Origin: a virus
Reading direction: 5' to 3' (one strand)
Virus record (IMG/VR): IMGVR_UViG_3300031718_000045
Location: 1 to 23,203 of that record
Length of the DNA stretch: 23,203 nucleotides
Part shown: one piece after another, positions 1 to 6,540 of the stretch
How positions within the stretch are numbered: position 1 is the stretch's first letter
Layout of the letters: every line of letters begins with the position of its first letter
Notes under the pieces: model-generated
Database searches by the model: none
What the model saw: the letters and a program-made list of their open reading frames with translations, nothing else
What the model was told of the DNA's origin: nothing
Program-made: the position numbers and the translations under genes

Positions 1-8
1 AGAAGACC

Positions 9-191
9 ATGAAAGAGTTAGCTTTTTTGTTTTCGTTTGTGTCTGGTTTAGGTAGCTCCATGTCAGCTCCGCCGTCCGAGAAGGCGATGGAGAGTTTGCG
101 GCCGTCGAAGGTTGTTGGTCAGTGTTTCACGCAATGCACGCGCGATCCTTTCCCGCCCTATACGCAGCGGTGTTCGACGCAGTGCTTCTAA
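9..191 (+). CDS. Small Cys-rich protein with signal-like N-terminus (hypothetical)
   Basis: I do not recognise this 60-residue protein. The first 20 residues look like a signal peptide (a Lys followed by a hydrophobic LAFLFSFVSG-type stretch ending in a small-residue MSA), and the mature part has four Cys in two CxxxC-type pairs at the C-terminal end, which suggests an exported, possibly disulfide-bonded peptide. The ATG overlaps a TGA in another frame (ATGA at 9-12), the junction type used throughout this window, so an upstream gene may end at base 12. A purine-rich AGAAGA precedes the start. Competing ORFs overlap on both strands and the upstream context is cut off, so it could be spurious. 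An internal ATG at 60 is an alternative start. Confidence 0.4.
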   Translation: MKELAFLFSFVSGLGSSMSAPPSEKAMESLRPSKVVGQCFTQCTRDPFPPYTQRCSTQCF

Positions 192-193
192 GT

Positions 194-249
194 CTTTGCC
201 TCGCATTACGCGGACTGGTTTTCCACATCGCTCCAGTCTTGAGGCAAGG
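194..249 (+). promoter_or_regulatory. Two-tier stem-loop in the leader before the small membrane gene
   Basis: The outer stem pairs 194-202 (ctttgcctc) with 241-249 (gaggcaagg), with one G-U pair. An inner stem pairs 213-218 (gactgg) with 233-238 (ccagtc). It begins three bases after the stop codon at 189-191. No T-run follows, so it is not an intrinsic terminator. Its role is unknown: RNA leader, small RNA, or an inverted-repeat packaging site are all possible. Confidence 0.35.
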
Positions 250-275
250 GGCCGTGCTCGGCGGCTGAAAACAAA

Positions 276-319
276 CCCCGGACGAGAGAGACCAGTCGGG
301 ATTAATCTCTGGTCCGGGG
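276..319 (+). promoter_or_regulatory. Strong 5' leader hairpin upstream of the 338 gene
   Basis: The arm 276-289 (ccccggacgagaga) pairs with 306-319 (tctctggtccgggg) over 13 of 14 positions, with a single G-G mismatch at 284/311 and a 16-base loop. A mutually exclusive pairing, GACCAG 290-295 with CTGGTC 309-314, is also present. The hairpin ends eight bases before the Shine-Dalgarno (327-334) of the next gene. There is no U-tract, so a translational or packaging role is more likely than termination. A small GCCG/CGGC stem lies at 251-262. Confidence 0.45.
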
Positions 320-337
320 CCGGCTTGGGAGGGAAGC

Positions 338-451
338 ATGTGGTGGCATTCATGGATTGACGTTGCGATTGGCGGCGCTGTTCTTGCGGTGTTTGTGTGG
401 TCGGAATTTTGGCTTGCTGGCGGCGATCCTCACGACCACGATTTGCTTTGA
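338..451 (+). CDS. 37-residue single-span membrane protein (hypothetical)
   Basis: This is a short ORF with a clear Shine-Dalgarno (GGGAGGGA, 327-334) just before the ATG. The N-terminus is Trp-rich (MWWHSWIDV), followed by a single hydrophobic helix at about residues 7-28 and a short polar, His/Asp-rich tail (DPHDHDLL). One membrane-spanning segment with a tiny tail would fit a small phage inner-membrane protein. A lysis accessory such as a holin-like peptide is possible because phage lysis genes often sit just before the terminase, but nothing in the sequence proves it. The next gene follows within eight bases, so they are probably co-transcribed. Confidence 0.55.
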   Translation: MWWHSWIDVAIGGAVLAVFVWSEFWLAGGDPHDHDLL

Positions 452-458
452 GGGCGTG

Positions 459-677
459 ATGAGCGTTAAGCGGCTGCTGCGCATGATGGCGGGTGACTTG
501 CGGTCTCCATCGGAGCGGATGGCGCAGCGCGAGGCGAGGTCGATCGCACGGGAGGCGACGAGGATGTATCAGGCTGCGGTGTTGATCGACAAGATTCAGC
601 GCCGGGAGAAGGGCGATCCTGACTTGCCGCCAATGCCATTGGATTTTGAGGAGATCGAGAAGAGGTCAAAGAAGTGA
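459..677 (+). CDS. 72-residue basic helical protein (hypothetical)
   Basis: I do not recognise this protein. The same frame is open back to 357, but the ATG at 459 is preferred because a GAGGG lies just upstream and the segment before it is used by the 338-451 gene. The product is charged and helix-prone (RSPSERMAQREARSIAREATRM), with an acidic/basic C-terminus ending in lysines and no signal peptide or membrane span. A cytoplasmic role is likely. The stop codon overlaps the GTG start of the next gene, so the two are translationally coupled. A GTG at 456 is an alternative start. Confidence 0.55.
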   Translation: MSVKRLLRMMAGDLRSPSERMAQREARSIAREATRMYQAAVLIDKIQRREKGDPDLPPMPLDFEEIEKRSKK

Positions 678-1114
678 CGCCGCTGCGCTGGTGGATCACG
701 ACCATGTTCGCTTTGGCGATGCTGCTGTCGCTGTCGTGGTGCGTCCGGGCGCAGGCGCTGACCTGCGAGACCTCGGCGCGCACTGTTTTAGCGAATGGCG
801 CCCCGCATGCGCGGTGGCGTACGATCGGCGGCCGCAAATGCTGGTTCCCCGGTTACCCGGGGGCGGCGACACGGATAGGTGCACTTCCCTCACCGAAACC
901 CCGGCCACCCCGCCAGTCTGGCCGGACTTCCGTGTCGCTTCTGCCGCCGCCGTGGCACCAGTACACGCAAGAGGACGTAGACGCAGCATGGAAACGATAC
1001 GATCGGGCGCAGCAGCAGTATGACCAGGCTGCCATGTTTCTGAATCTTTTGCTGTTTGGTACTCTGTGCCCGCAGAGAGACCAGGAGTGTTCCTTTGGCG
1101 GACCTAGACGCTAG
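674..1114 (+). CDS. Exported protein with signal peptide (hypothetical)
   Basis: The 146-residue product starts with GTG at 674, which overlaps the preceding TGA (675-677). Residues 1-28 form a typical Sec signal peptide: Arg at 5, a hydrophobic run to residue 24, then an AQA-type cleavage motif near 26-28. The mature part has Cys residues (CET at 31 and GRKCWF near 54), a Pro-rich central stretch, and an Arg/Gln-rich helical stretch (AAWKRYDRAQQQYDQ) near 107-121 followed by a second hydrophobic segment near 125-133. A periplasmic or cell-envelope role is inferred. It might take part in lysis, but there is no diagnostic motif. Its 3' end overlaps the start of the terminase by 20 bases. Confidence 0.6.
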   Translation: MTPLRWWITTMFALAMLLSLSWCVRAQALTCETSARTVLANGAPHARWRTIGGRKCWFPGYPGAATRIGALPSPKPRPPRQSGRTSVSLLPPPWHQYTQEDVDAAWKRYDRAQQQYDQAAMFLNLLLFGTLCPQRDQECSFGGPRR

Positions 1115-2948
1115 AGAAGATGACGAGAGTAATTTTCGCGACGTTCCTACCGCGAAGGTCGATCCGTTCCCCCGCGATAAGTACCTGAAATACGCATCTC
1201 GTCTGAAGGTTCAGTCGCGCGATTACGGGTTGATCCCGTTCCGTCTTTTGGGTTCTCAGCGCTATGTCTTGGACGAGGTATGCAAGGGCCTGGATGCCGG
1301 GGTGACGACGTTCGTGATATTGAAGTCTCGCCAGATCGGAATGACGACTTTCTGGATTTCAGTAGATACGTTCTGGGCGTTTGAGAACAAGGGCTTGCTG
1401 GGAACTTTCATCCTGCACAAGGAAGAGGCTCGCGACGAATGGCGAACGGCGATAGAGGTGTTCTATCACGAGATTCCGAAGACGCATCGGGTGCGCATGA
1501 TCCATCACAACAGGAACATCCTGTCGTTCGCGAACGGTTCCCGGTTCCGCTATGTGATTGCTGGCACAGCGGAAAACCGAAAGGGGGGAATGGGAAGGTC
1601 ATCTGCGTCGAATTTCGTTCACGGGACCGAGGTTGCCTTCTATGGGAACGAGGAGGACGTAAAAGCTTTCAAGAGTTCGATATCGTCGATGTATCGCCAC
1701 CGCATGCAAGTCTGGGAATCGACAGCGAATGGTTTCAATCATTTTTACGATACGTGGGAGACAGCAAAAAATTCCGCCTCAATGCGTGCGATATTTGTCG
1801 GCTGGTGGCGCTCGGAGTTATTCGCCTTCGCGACTGACGATCCGCGCTTTCCGATTTATTCGGCGGCGCCTTTGACGACTCTTGAGAGGTCGCGCATTCG
1901 CGCCGTGAAGAAAGAGTACGACTACGACATTACGATCAACCAATTGGCCTGGTATAGGGCGAAGATCGAGGACGAGTTCTCCAACGATCAAGCCATGATG
2001 GACCAGGAGTTCCCGTGGACGGAGGATGATGCGTTCCAGGCGACGGGCTCCCAGTATTTCACGACGGAAAGCCTCTCCAAAGCGATCAAGTACGCGAAGG
2101 AGCAGCCGTACCGCAGGTATCGCTACCGATTCACGAGAGACTGGAAAGAAACAGAGGTTATTGGCGCGCCGAAAGACCCCAGAGCAGAGCTTAGAATATG
2201 GGAAGATTCCAGTAAGTTCGGCTATTACTCACTTGGCTGTGACCCTGCCTATGGAAGCAGTGACGAAGCTGATCGAAACGTTATCTCGGTCTGGCGTTCA
2301 TATGCCGATTGCCTGGTTCAGTGTGCCGAATATTGTTCGGCTAGAGATTCAACTTACCAGACTGCGTGGGTCCTCGCTCACCTGGCTGGCTTCTATGGAA
2401 TTAACGAATCGAGAGTAATCCTTGAAATAAACGGGCCAGGCAAGGCCGTTCTGCAGGAGCTTCAACTTGTCCAGCAGCAAATGCGAGAACTCAAATCCGG
2501 CGACCCCGATTACTCTCTCCGCAACGTCCTCGGCAACATGCGTCATTACTACTATAAGAAAGTGGACTCCCTCGGATCAGGGGATCTGGTTTACCACTAT
2601 GCTACCACCCACCAACTCAAGCCAGGGCTTATGGGTCGTTTTAAGGATAGTCTTGAACTCGGGCGCCTGGTCATCCGCTCTGTACCCTTGCTCGAAGAAA
2701 TGCGACGGGTCGTCAACGACGAGGGGTACATCGGAGCCGAGGGCGCGCACAAGGACGACCGGGTCATGGCTGCTGCGTTGGCGCACGAGAATTGGCAGCG
2801 CTGGCAGTGGCAGCGGCTCCGCGGGCAAGGCATGACCATGGCCAAGTCGCTCGCGGTGGAGCGCGCGGGCGGCATCAAGCCGCTCGACACTCTTATGGTC
2901 AACTATCTTCGCAAGCAGCAAATAAAGGTTCCCGGAGTGAACGCATGA
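1095..2948 (+). CDS. terL: Terminase large subunit (ATPase/nuclease DNA packaging motor)
   Basis: This protein translocates phage DNA into the prohead through the portal and cuts it. The N-terminal ATPase has a Walker A-like motif SRQIGMTT (about residues 78-85), a Walker B-like segment near TEVAFYG (about 178-184) and a coupling motif ESTANG (about 208-213). The C-terminal RNase H-like nuclease shows GCDPAYG (catalytic Asp about 383), VILEING (Glu about 444) and HKDDR (Asp about 554-555). At 617 residues it is a normal length. The start is TTG at 1095, chosen because AGGAG (1083-1087) lies seven bases upstream; the frame is open back to a TTG at 1056 that has no ribosome site. The stop overlaps the next ATG. 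No separate small terminase is obvious upstream. Confidence 0.93.
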   Translation: MADLDAREDDESNFRDVPTAKVDPFPRDKYLKYASRLKVQSRDYGLIPFRLLGSQRYVLDEVCKGLDAGVTTFVILKSRQIGMTTFWISVDTFWAFENKGLLGTFILHKEEARDEWRTAIEVFYHEIPKTHRVRMIHHNRNILSFANGSRFRYVIAGTAENRKGGMGRSSASNFVHGTEVAFYGNEEDVKAFKSSISSMYRHRMQVWESTANGFNHFYDTWETAKNSASMRAIFVGWWRSELFAFATDDPRFPIYSAAPLTTLERSRIRAVKKEYDYDITINQLAWYRAKIEDEFSNDQAMMDQEFPWTEDDAFQATGSQYFTTESLSKAIKYAKEQPYRRYRYRFTRDWKETEVIGAPKDPRAELRIWEDSSKFGYYSLGCDPAYGSSDEADRNVISVWRSYADCLVQCAEYCSARDSTYQTAWVLAHLAGFYGINESRVILEINGPGKAVLQELQLVQQQMRELKSGDPDYSLRNVLGNMRHYYYKKVDSLGSGDLVYHYATTHQLKPGLMGRFKDSLELGRLVIRSVPLLEEMRRVVNDEGYIGAEGAHKDDRVMAAALAHENWQRWQWQRLRGQGMTMAKSLAVERAGGIKPLDTLMVNYLRKQQIKVPGVNA

Positions 2949-3547
2949 GCTGGGTGAATCTGACAAAATTAGGGGCGGCCGACAATCCGCTAACCCTGCA
3001 GATTTGGCCGCCGCAGAGGATCGAGCGCGGCGTATCCATGCGGCGCTACGGATGGAACAAGCCGGCACAGCAGATTGCCGACGAGGCTGGCGTCAACGTC
3101 GATACCATCAACAAGATTTTGCGCCGGGAGCCGGTGTCGCCGGAATCCTATGCGAAGCTGACAGGCTATCTGGCTACTCCGGCCGGTCCAGGCGCTCTGA
3201 TCAACAACCGTGCGGGCGCGGCATCTAAGGATGCTCCCCGCAGGGAACTGATGCGAAAGCTGATGGGGCTGACTGCGATCGCGATCAAGTATGGAGTGAT
3301 GTGTCGTTCACGGGTGACTTGCGACTCGATGACCTACGGGGAACTGAAGGCTTACTTTTACCGCCTCGACTTCACCGTGAAGGAGCGAATCCTGAAAGAC
3401 CAGAAGTGGCCGAGCATGATGTGGAAATACATGATTTCGGATTCCATGGAGGCGTGGCAATGGATGGAGCGGCTAGACAAACTCGCAGCCCGCCAGAGCG
3501 CAAGCCGGCCCACCAATACGGCTCCAAGGTCTTCCCTATCGCGATAG
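2945..3547 (+). CDS. Helix-turn-helix protein following the terminase (possible small terminase or regulator)
   Basis: The 200-residue product starts at an ATG that overlaps the terminase stop (ATGA), with GGAG upstream. Residues about 38-60 (PAQQIADEAGVNVDTINKIL) read as a helix-turn-helix: an AQQIADEAGV recognition pattern followed by a second helix. The rest is helical and basic, with Trp/Met-rich segments near 155-175. A DNA-binding role is likely. Since no small terminase is seen upstream of terL, this protein is a candidate for it. A phage regulator is the alternative. The following gene overlaps its last 88 bases. Confidence 0.6.
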   Translation: MSWVNLTKLGAADNPLTLQIWPPQRIERGVSMRRYGWNKPAQQIADEAGVNVDTINKILRREPVSPESYAKLTGYLATPAGPGALINNRAGAASKDAPRRELMRKLMGLTAIAIKYGVMCRSRVTCDSMTYGELKAYFYRLDFTVKERILKDQKWPSMMWKYMISDSMEAWQWMERLDKLAARQSASRPTNTAPRSSLSR

Positions 3548-3858
3548 TCTCCGGCGTGGCTTGTGTGATTGGAAAGAGAAACGTCACGCTGGTGGCCGGC
3601 CCCAGAGGCAGAGCGTGGATTCACTGGTTTGACCACCAATTACCTCCTGGCGTTGCCGTCGGCCGAGATGTTCTTGCCTACGGCAGGCTGTTGACCATGG
3701 GCAATTCCAGGTCGTTTCGCCTGGTAGACACCGTGCTGGTCCGGGGTCTCCCAAAGAAGCAATTATCGGAGGGATTGTCGAACCTTCTCAAGGGACATAT
3801 CGTGGAGCCTCCCTCCTCTAAAGGCGAGGCGAAGCCCAATGGGAATGGTGTCGCGTGA
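3460..3858 (+). CDS. 132-residue beta-rich protein (hypothetical)
   Basis: I do not recognise this protein. The frame is open from 3301, but ATG 3460 is favoured by a strong GGAGG (3448-3452) seven bases upstream, giving an 88-base overlap with the HTH gene in another frame. After a basic, Pro-rich lead of about 25 residues, the body alternates hydrophobic strands (VFPIAIVSGVACVIG, RNVTLVAG, RDVLAYGRLL, SFRLVDTVLV), compatible with a small beta-barrel such as an OB fold, although that is only an impression. The C-terminus is a Lys/Pro-rich tail. GTG codons at 3556 and 3565 are later alternative starts without a ribosome site. Confidence 0.5.
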   Translation: MDGAARQTRSPPERKPAHQYGSKVFPIAIVSGVACVIGKRNVTLVAGPRGRAWIHWFDHQLPPGVAVGRDVLAYGRLLTMGNSRSFRLVDTVLVRGLPKKQLSEGLSNLLKGHIVEPPSSKGEAKPNGNGVA

Positions 3859-4324
3859 CTGGTGCTGCCTGAACGACCTCTGCCGGGCGACGTTCCATTC
3901 CTTCGACGACGCTCCGGAATGCCCTCGGTGCGGCAACGTGCGGGTTCATTGGATTCCGGGCGGCGGGCACATCGGCAAGGTCGCGCCGGGACACGACCGT
4001 AGGCTGAACCATCTGGCGAATGCCTACGGGATGATGGACATCAACTCGCCGTCGCATTCACGGCTCAACCGGGCGATGCCGCGCGCGTCCCACCCCGGGC
4101 CCGAAAGCCTTCGCGGCCAGCACACGTTTGCGCCGGGCTTTACGGCCAACATCTACCACACGGCGTCCTGCGAGCCGTCGCTGACGCGGAACAACTTCAA
4201 GGGAGTGACTGCTGCGATCGGGGATTCAGCGCCGGGATTCTCTCGATCGCGATCTATCGCCACTCCGGGGATGAATCCAGATTTCGTCACCGTGCGCGCT
4301 CGCCATCGTGGAGCGATCAAATGA
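3839..4324 (+). CDS. Zinc-ribbon protein (hypothetical)
   Basis: The 161-residue product has an N-terminal zinc-ribbon-like cluster: WCC at residues 8-10, a Cys at 15, then ECPRCG with Cys at 28 and 31, followed by a VHWIPGGGH strand. Small zinc ribbons of this kind are common in phage genomes, where they are often called FmdB-like, and may bind nucleic acid or protein partners. The remainder is rich in His, Arg, Pro and Ser with no recognisable domain. ATG 3839 has a GAGG nine bases upstream; ATG 3845 is an in-frame alternative. It overlaps the previous gene by 20 bases and its TGA overlaps the next ATG. Confidence 0.6.
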   Translation: MGMVSRDWCCLNDLCRATFHSFDDAPECPRCGNVRVHWIPGGGHIGKVAPGHDRRLNHLANAYGMMDINSPSHSRLNRAMPRASHPGPESLRGQHTFAPGFTANIYHTASCEPSLTRNNFKGVTAAIGDSAPGFSRSRSIATPGMNPDFVTVRARHRGAIK

Positions 4325-4530
4325 GAGTTGCTTGGATAGTCGGAAATGACGAGCATGGATCGGAAATTTTCTTCGATCTGTTCGAGCGATGTCAAGTGGG
4401 GTGGCACAGAACCAAGCCGGTGAAATGCTTTCCTCCTTATGAGCATGTATCCGTAATCACGTACAGTTTCGGGGTTGGATTTGCCGCTGCGTACGTCGCT
4501 GTTTTTAGGCGTCGAAAGGCAAAATCATGA
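4321..4530 (+). CDS. 69-residue small protein with hydrophobic C-terminal segment (hypothetical)
   Basis: I do not recognise this protein. It sits between the zinc-ribbon gene and the portal gene with ATGA overlaps at both ends (4321-4324 and 4527-4530) and a GGAG before its start, which argues that it is translated. The sequence has a strand-like start (MRVAWIVGND), a Cys/His-containing middle, a hydrophobic stretch (VITYSFGVGFAAAYVAVF, about residues 44-61) and a basic end (RRRKAKS). The start resembles a small nucleotide-binding fold but is too short to classify. Confidence 0.55.
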   Translation: MRVAWIVGNDEHGSEIFFDLFERCQVGWHRTKPVKCFPPYEHVSVITYSFGVGFAAAYVAVFRRRKAKS

Positions 4531-6260
4531 TATTTCCGTCAAACGAGGAGAAGCTGGAAGAGCGTGTCCTCTGGCTAATCGACAAATGCTTCAACACGCG
4601 CGAGGATCGCAGCCGGCTGTATGACTGGCGGGAAAAGTATTATTTGTTCGGAACCGGAGGATTCCAGCCTGCGAAGTACAATCGGATTTCAAGCCATCTC
4701 GATCTGGTATCCTCATTCCTGTATGCACCAGACGGGGCCTTCTATCACATCGCCGCGGCGCGCAACTCCGAAGACGACCAGATCGCCAAAGCAATCGCGC
4801 TGCAGGATGATTTTAACGACGACTTCACCGACACCTTCCAGTCCGTTTCCATCTCTGAATGCATCGATTGGTCCCTCGTCTATGACACCATGATCGTGAA
4901 GCAGGGCTGGAACCGATCGCGAGGTAAGTTCTTTTGCGAAATAGTTCCTCCGCATAACTTCGGGGTCTATCGCGAGGACCGGAAAATGGAGGATCAAAGC
5001 TGTTTCGCCCACACGTTCTTTGTTGAGTATCAATACGCTGTCGAGGCGATGATCCGGGCTGGTCGCTATGACGATATCGCGCGTCTGAACGTCAAGCACG
5101 ATCCGGCAATCTCGCCATTCCCTCAGATGATACAGCGGATGATCATTGCCAATACCGGTGGGACCAATTTGGCGGGAAATATTATCGGTCAGGTTAACCC
5201 GGACTACGCGCCGCTCGCGACATATCAGCCAAAGTCTGAGCCACCCGGCGTGATGTGGACGGAACTCTACGCGTGGGACGACTACGCGGAGGATTACCGC
5301 ATTTTCCACGTAGTAGAGGGTATGCTGGTCGGCGACTCGAAGAAAACTATCGACCTTATAAGGGAATCCTCTGAGAAGGATTACAAAAACCTATGGGGCT
5401 ACCTCTCGACCTCCGACGACTTCAAGCCATCCGAGACGAACTACTTCATCCCGGGTGATCACCCCTTCACGATCCTCCAGCCGTTCCCGAAGTACAATTA
5501 TGTTTGGGGCGTGTCGCACCTCGATCGCCTCGTTCAGTTGCAAGAGTGGTTGCTGGAGCGGCTCGACCAGATTTCCGACATTCTCGAACAGCAAGCCTAT
5601 CCGTCCCGGTCCTTCACCGGAATGCCGGGCCTTGCCGAGGAAAAGGCCGCGGCGTTCGGGGGTGCCGATACCTGGGTTCTGGACCAAACGCCAGGAGGGA
5701 AAGTCGAGGAACACAGACCCAACATGCCGGATGACATATTCCGGGACACGGACACGCTCGGAGCCTTCTTTTTGGAGGCTTCCGGGCTCACCGAATTAGT
5801 TTCCGGTAAAGGCGAGAAGGGCGTTCGATCCGGAGCGCACGCACAGCAACTTAAAAAGACCGGTTCCGGCCGGATCAAGAAAACCGCCGAACGTCTCAAG
5901 CCGTCCCTTGTGAGAATTGGAGATCTCAATCTCAAGTTGAAAATCATGCATGACAACACTGAGATCATTGACGAACACAAGCAGCACTTCCGGGCCGCCG
6001 ACATCCGCGGCGAGGTCAAAATGCGGGTAGACGGTCACGAGTACTCCCCTCTTTTCTCCGACGAAGCTGTAGAGAAGGCGACCTTGATGTTCAAGAACAA
6101 GGTCATAGGCCGCCAGTTGTTTGCCAGATTGATCCGCCCGCCGGCGATCGACAACGTGTTGCACGACGCGGCCAAGATTGACCGGGCGGAGGCCGCTCAG
6201 GCCGCGCTGATCCAGAAGCATCCGGAGTTGGCTCAGCAGTCGAAAGGTGCTAAGAAATGA
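4527..6260 (+). CDS. Portal protein
   Basis: The portal dodecamer forms the DNA entry channel at one vertex of the head and docks the terminase. The 577-residue product matches the size and look of podovirus head-tail connector proteins. It has an N-terminal helical region (LEERVLWLIDKCFNTREDR, a Tyr/Trp-rich YDWREKYYLFGTGG), a central alpha/beta region, the LLERLDQISDILEQQAYPS stem-like helix at about 346-364, a TELVSGKGEKGVRSGAHAQQL segment near 423-443, and a charged C-terminal helix ending in a Lys-rich tail. The call rests on these features, on the size and on the position between terminase and scaffold/capsid genes; there is no single catalytic motif to check. AAAGG precedes the ATG and the start overlaps the preceding stop. 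Confidence 0.85.
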   Translation: MIFPSNEEKLEERVLWLIDKCFNTREDRSRLYDWREKYYLFGTGGFQPAKYNRISSHLDLVSSFLYAPDGAFYHIAAARNSEDDQIAKAIALQDDFNDDFTDTFQSVSISECIDWSLVYDTMIVKQGWNRSRGKFFCEIVPPHNFGVYREDRKMEDQSCFAHTFFVEYQYAVEAMIRAGRYDDIARLNVKHDPAISPFPQMIQRMIIANTGGTNLAGNIIGQVNPDYAPLATYQPKSEPPGVMWTELYAWDDYAEDYRIFHVVEGMLVGDSKKTIDLIRESSEKDYKNLWGYLSTSDDFKPSETNYFIPGDHPFTILQPFPKYNYVWGVSHLDRLVQLQEWLLERLDQISDILEQQAYPSRSFTGMPGLAEEKAAAFGGADTWVLDQTPGGKVEEHRPNMPDDIFRDTDTLGAFFLEASGLTELVSGKGEKGVRSGAHAQQLKKTGSGRIKKTAERLKPSLVRIGDLNLKLKIMHDNTEIIDEHKQHFRAADIRGEVKMRVDGHEYSPLFSDEAVEKATLMFKNKVIGRQLFARLIRPPAIDNVLHDAAKIDRAEAAQAALIQKHPELAQQSKGAKK

Positions 6261-6403
6261 ATCGTCGTACGTTCTTTGCGGACGTGGATCGAAACGTTGC
6301 GGACGTGGATCGAAACGGACAAGAGCATAAGGACACCGGACCATGTATGAGATCGACACCGAGTTTTTGTCGTCCCCTATTGCGGACGTGGATCGAAACG
6401 TGA
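6257..6403 (+). CDS. 48-residue tiny ORF containing two ADVDRN repeats (doubtful)
   Basis: The ATG overlaps the portal stop (ATGA, 6257-6260). The product begins MNRRTFF, reads ADVDRNVADVDRNG through the two tandem 21-bp repeats, and then becomes Cys/Arg/Pro-rich with no recognisable fold. The coupling overlap is the only support for translation, and the second half runs in a different frame from the following tiny ORF. It may instead be non-coding DNA made of repeats. Confidence 0.25.
   Translation: MNRRTFFADVDRNVADVDRNGQEHKDTGPCMRSTPSFCRPLLRTWIET
6276..6296 (+). repeat. 21-bp repeat, copy 1
   Basis: The core gcggacgtggatcgaaacg (6278-6296) is preceded by TT. It is directly followed by copy 2, giving a perfect tandem pair. 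Copy 3 lies about 63 bases further on. The repeat reads ADVDRN in the 6257 frame. Confidence 0.9.
6297..6317 (+). repeat. 21-bp repeat, copy 2
   Basis: This is identical over all 21 bases to copy 1 and abuts it. The unit length is a multiple of three, so the tandem copy preserves reading frame. Confidence 0.9.
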
Positions 6404-6453
6404 AGACCCGCTATCATGAGAGGCGCGGCCGTCGGCGGCACCGTCGCCGGTAA
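6343..6453 (+). CDS. 36-residue Arg-rich tiny ORF containing one ADVDRN repeat (possible)
   Basis: The ATG has an AAGGA (6329-6333) nine bases upstream. The product has an acidic first half (MYEIDTEFLSSP), then ADVDRNVK from repeat copy 3, then a very basic tail with ten Arg among the last 14 residues (RYHERRGRRRHRRR). An Arg-rich tail suggests nucleic-acid binding, as in protamine-like peptides. It ends 24 bases before the terminator stem. It overlaps the previous tiny ORF in another frame, and both are too short to judge by codon use. Confidence 0.35.
   Translation: MYEIDTEFLSSPIADVDRNVKTRYHERRGRRRHRRR
6380..6400 (+). repeat. 21-bp repeat, copy 3
   Basis: This third exact copy lies in a different frame from copies 1 and 2 but is again read as ADVDRN, this time in the 6343 ORF. 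I saw no further complete copy in the window. Confidence 0.88.
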
Positions 6454-6477
6454 GAGGTACTAACCCTCCCGATCTTG

Positions 6478-6504
6478 CCCCCGGCTAAAAACCGGGGGTT
6501 TTTT
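6478..6504 (+). terminator. Intrinsic (rho-independent) terminator
   Basis: The stem CCCCCGG (6478-6484) pairs with CCGGGGG (6492-6498) across a ctaaaaa loop and is followed directly by six T (6499-6504). This is a textbook terminator on the + strand, placed after the packaging block (terminase to portal) and before the scaffold/capsid block. It may reduce read-through and set the ratio of the two blocks. Confidence 0.88.
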
Positions 6505-6512
6505 CTTACCCA

Positions 6513-6540
6513 TTGCGGTGAATCCGGATTCACTTTATTA
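6513..6540 (+). promoter_or_regulatory. 16-bp palindrome and possible promoter after the terminator
   Basis: GTGAATCCGGATTCAC (6518-6533) is a perfect 16-bp palindrome, as expected for a dimeric regulator site. It is flanked by TTGCGG (6513-6518) and an A/T-rich TTTATTA (6534-6540), which would make a weak -35/-10 pair with 15-16 base spacing. The position straight after a terminator fits a promoter with an operator restarting transcription for the capsid genes, but the promoter elements are poor. Confidence 0.35.

Noticed and set aside
18-36. A terminator suggested by the T-rich stretch near the window start
   Set aside because: No GC-rich stem precedes the T-run, and the bases read as the hydrophobic part of a signal-like peptide.
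63-353. A minus-strand 96-residue ORF near the window start
   Set aside because: It is Arg/Pro-rich, crosses the stem-loop region, and opposes every other gene. It is more likely a shadow.
3460-3858. A programmed frameshift joining the HTH protein to the next gene
   Set aside because: The overlap is in the right direction, but I saw no slippery heptamer, and a good independent ribosome site precedes ATG 3460.
6257-6453. A CRISPR array from the 21-bp repeats
   Set aside because: Two copies abut directly without a spacer, only three copies exist, and there are no cas genes. They are simple tandem or dispersed repeats.
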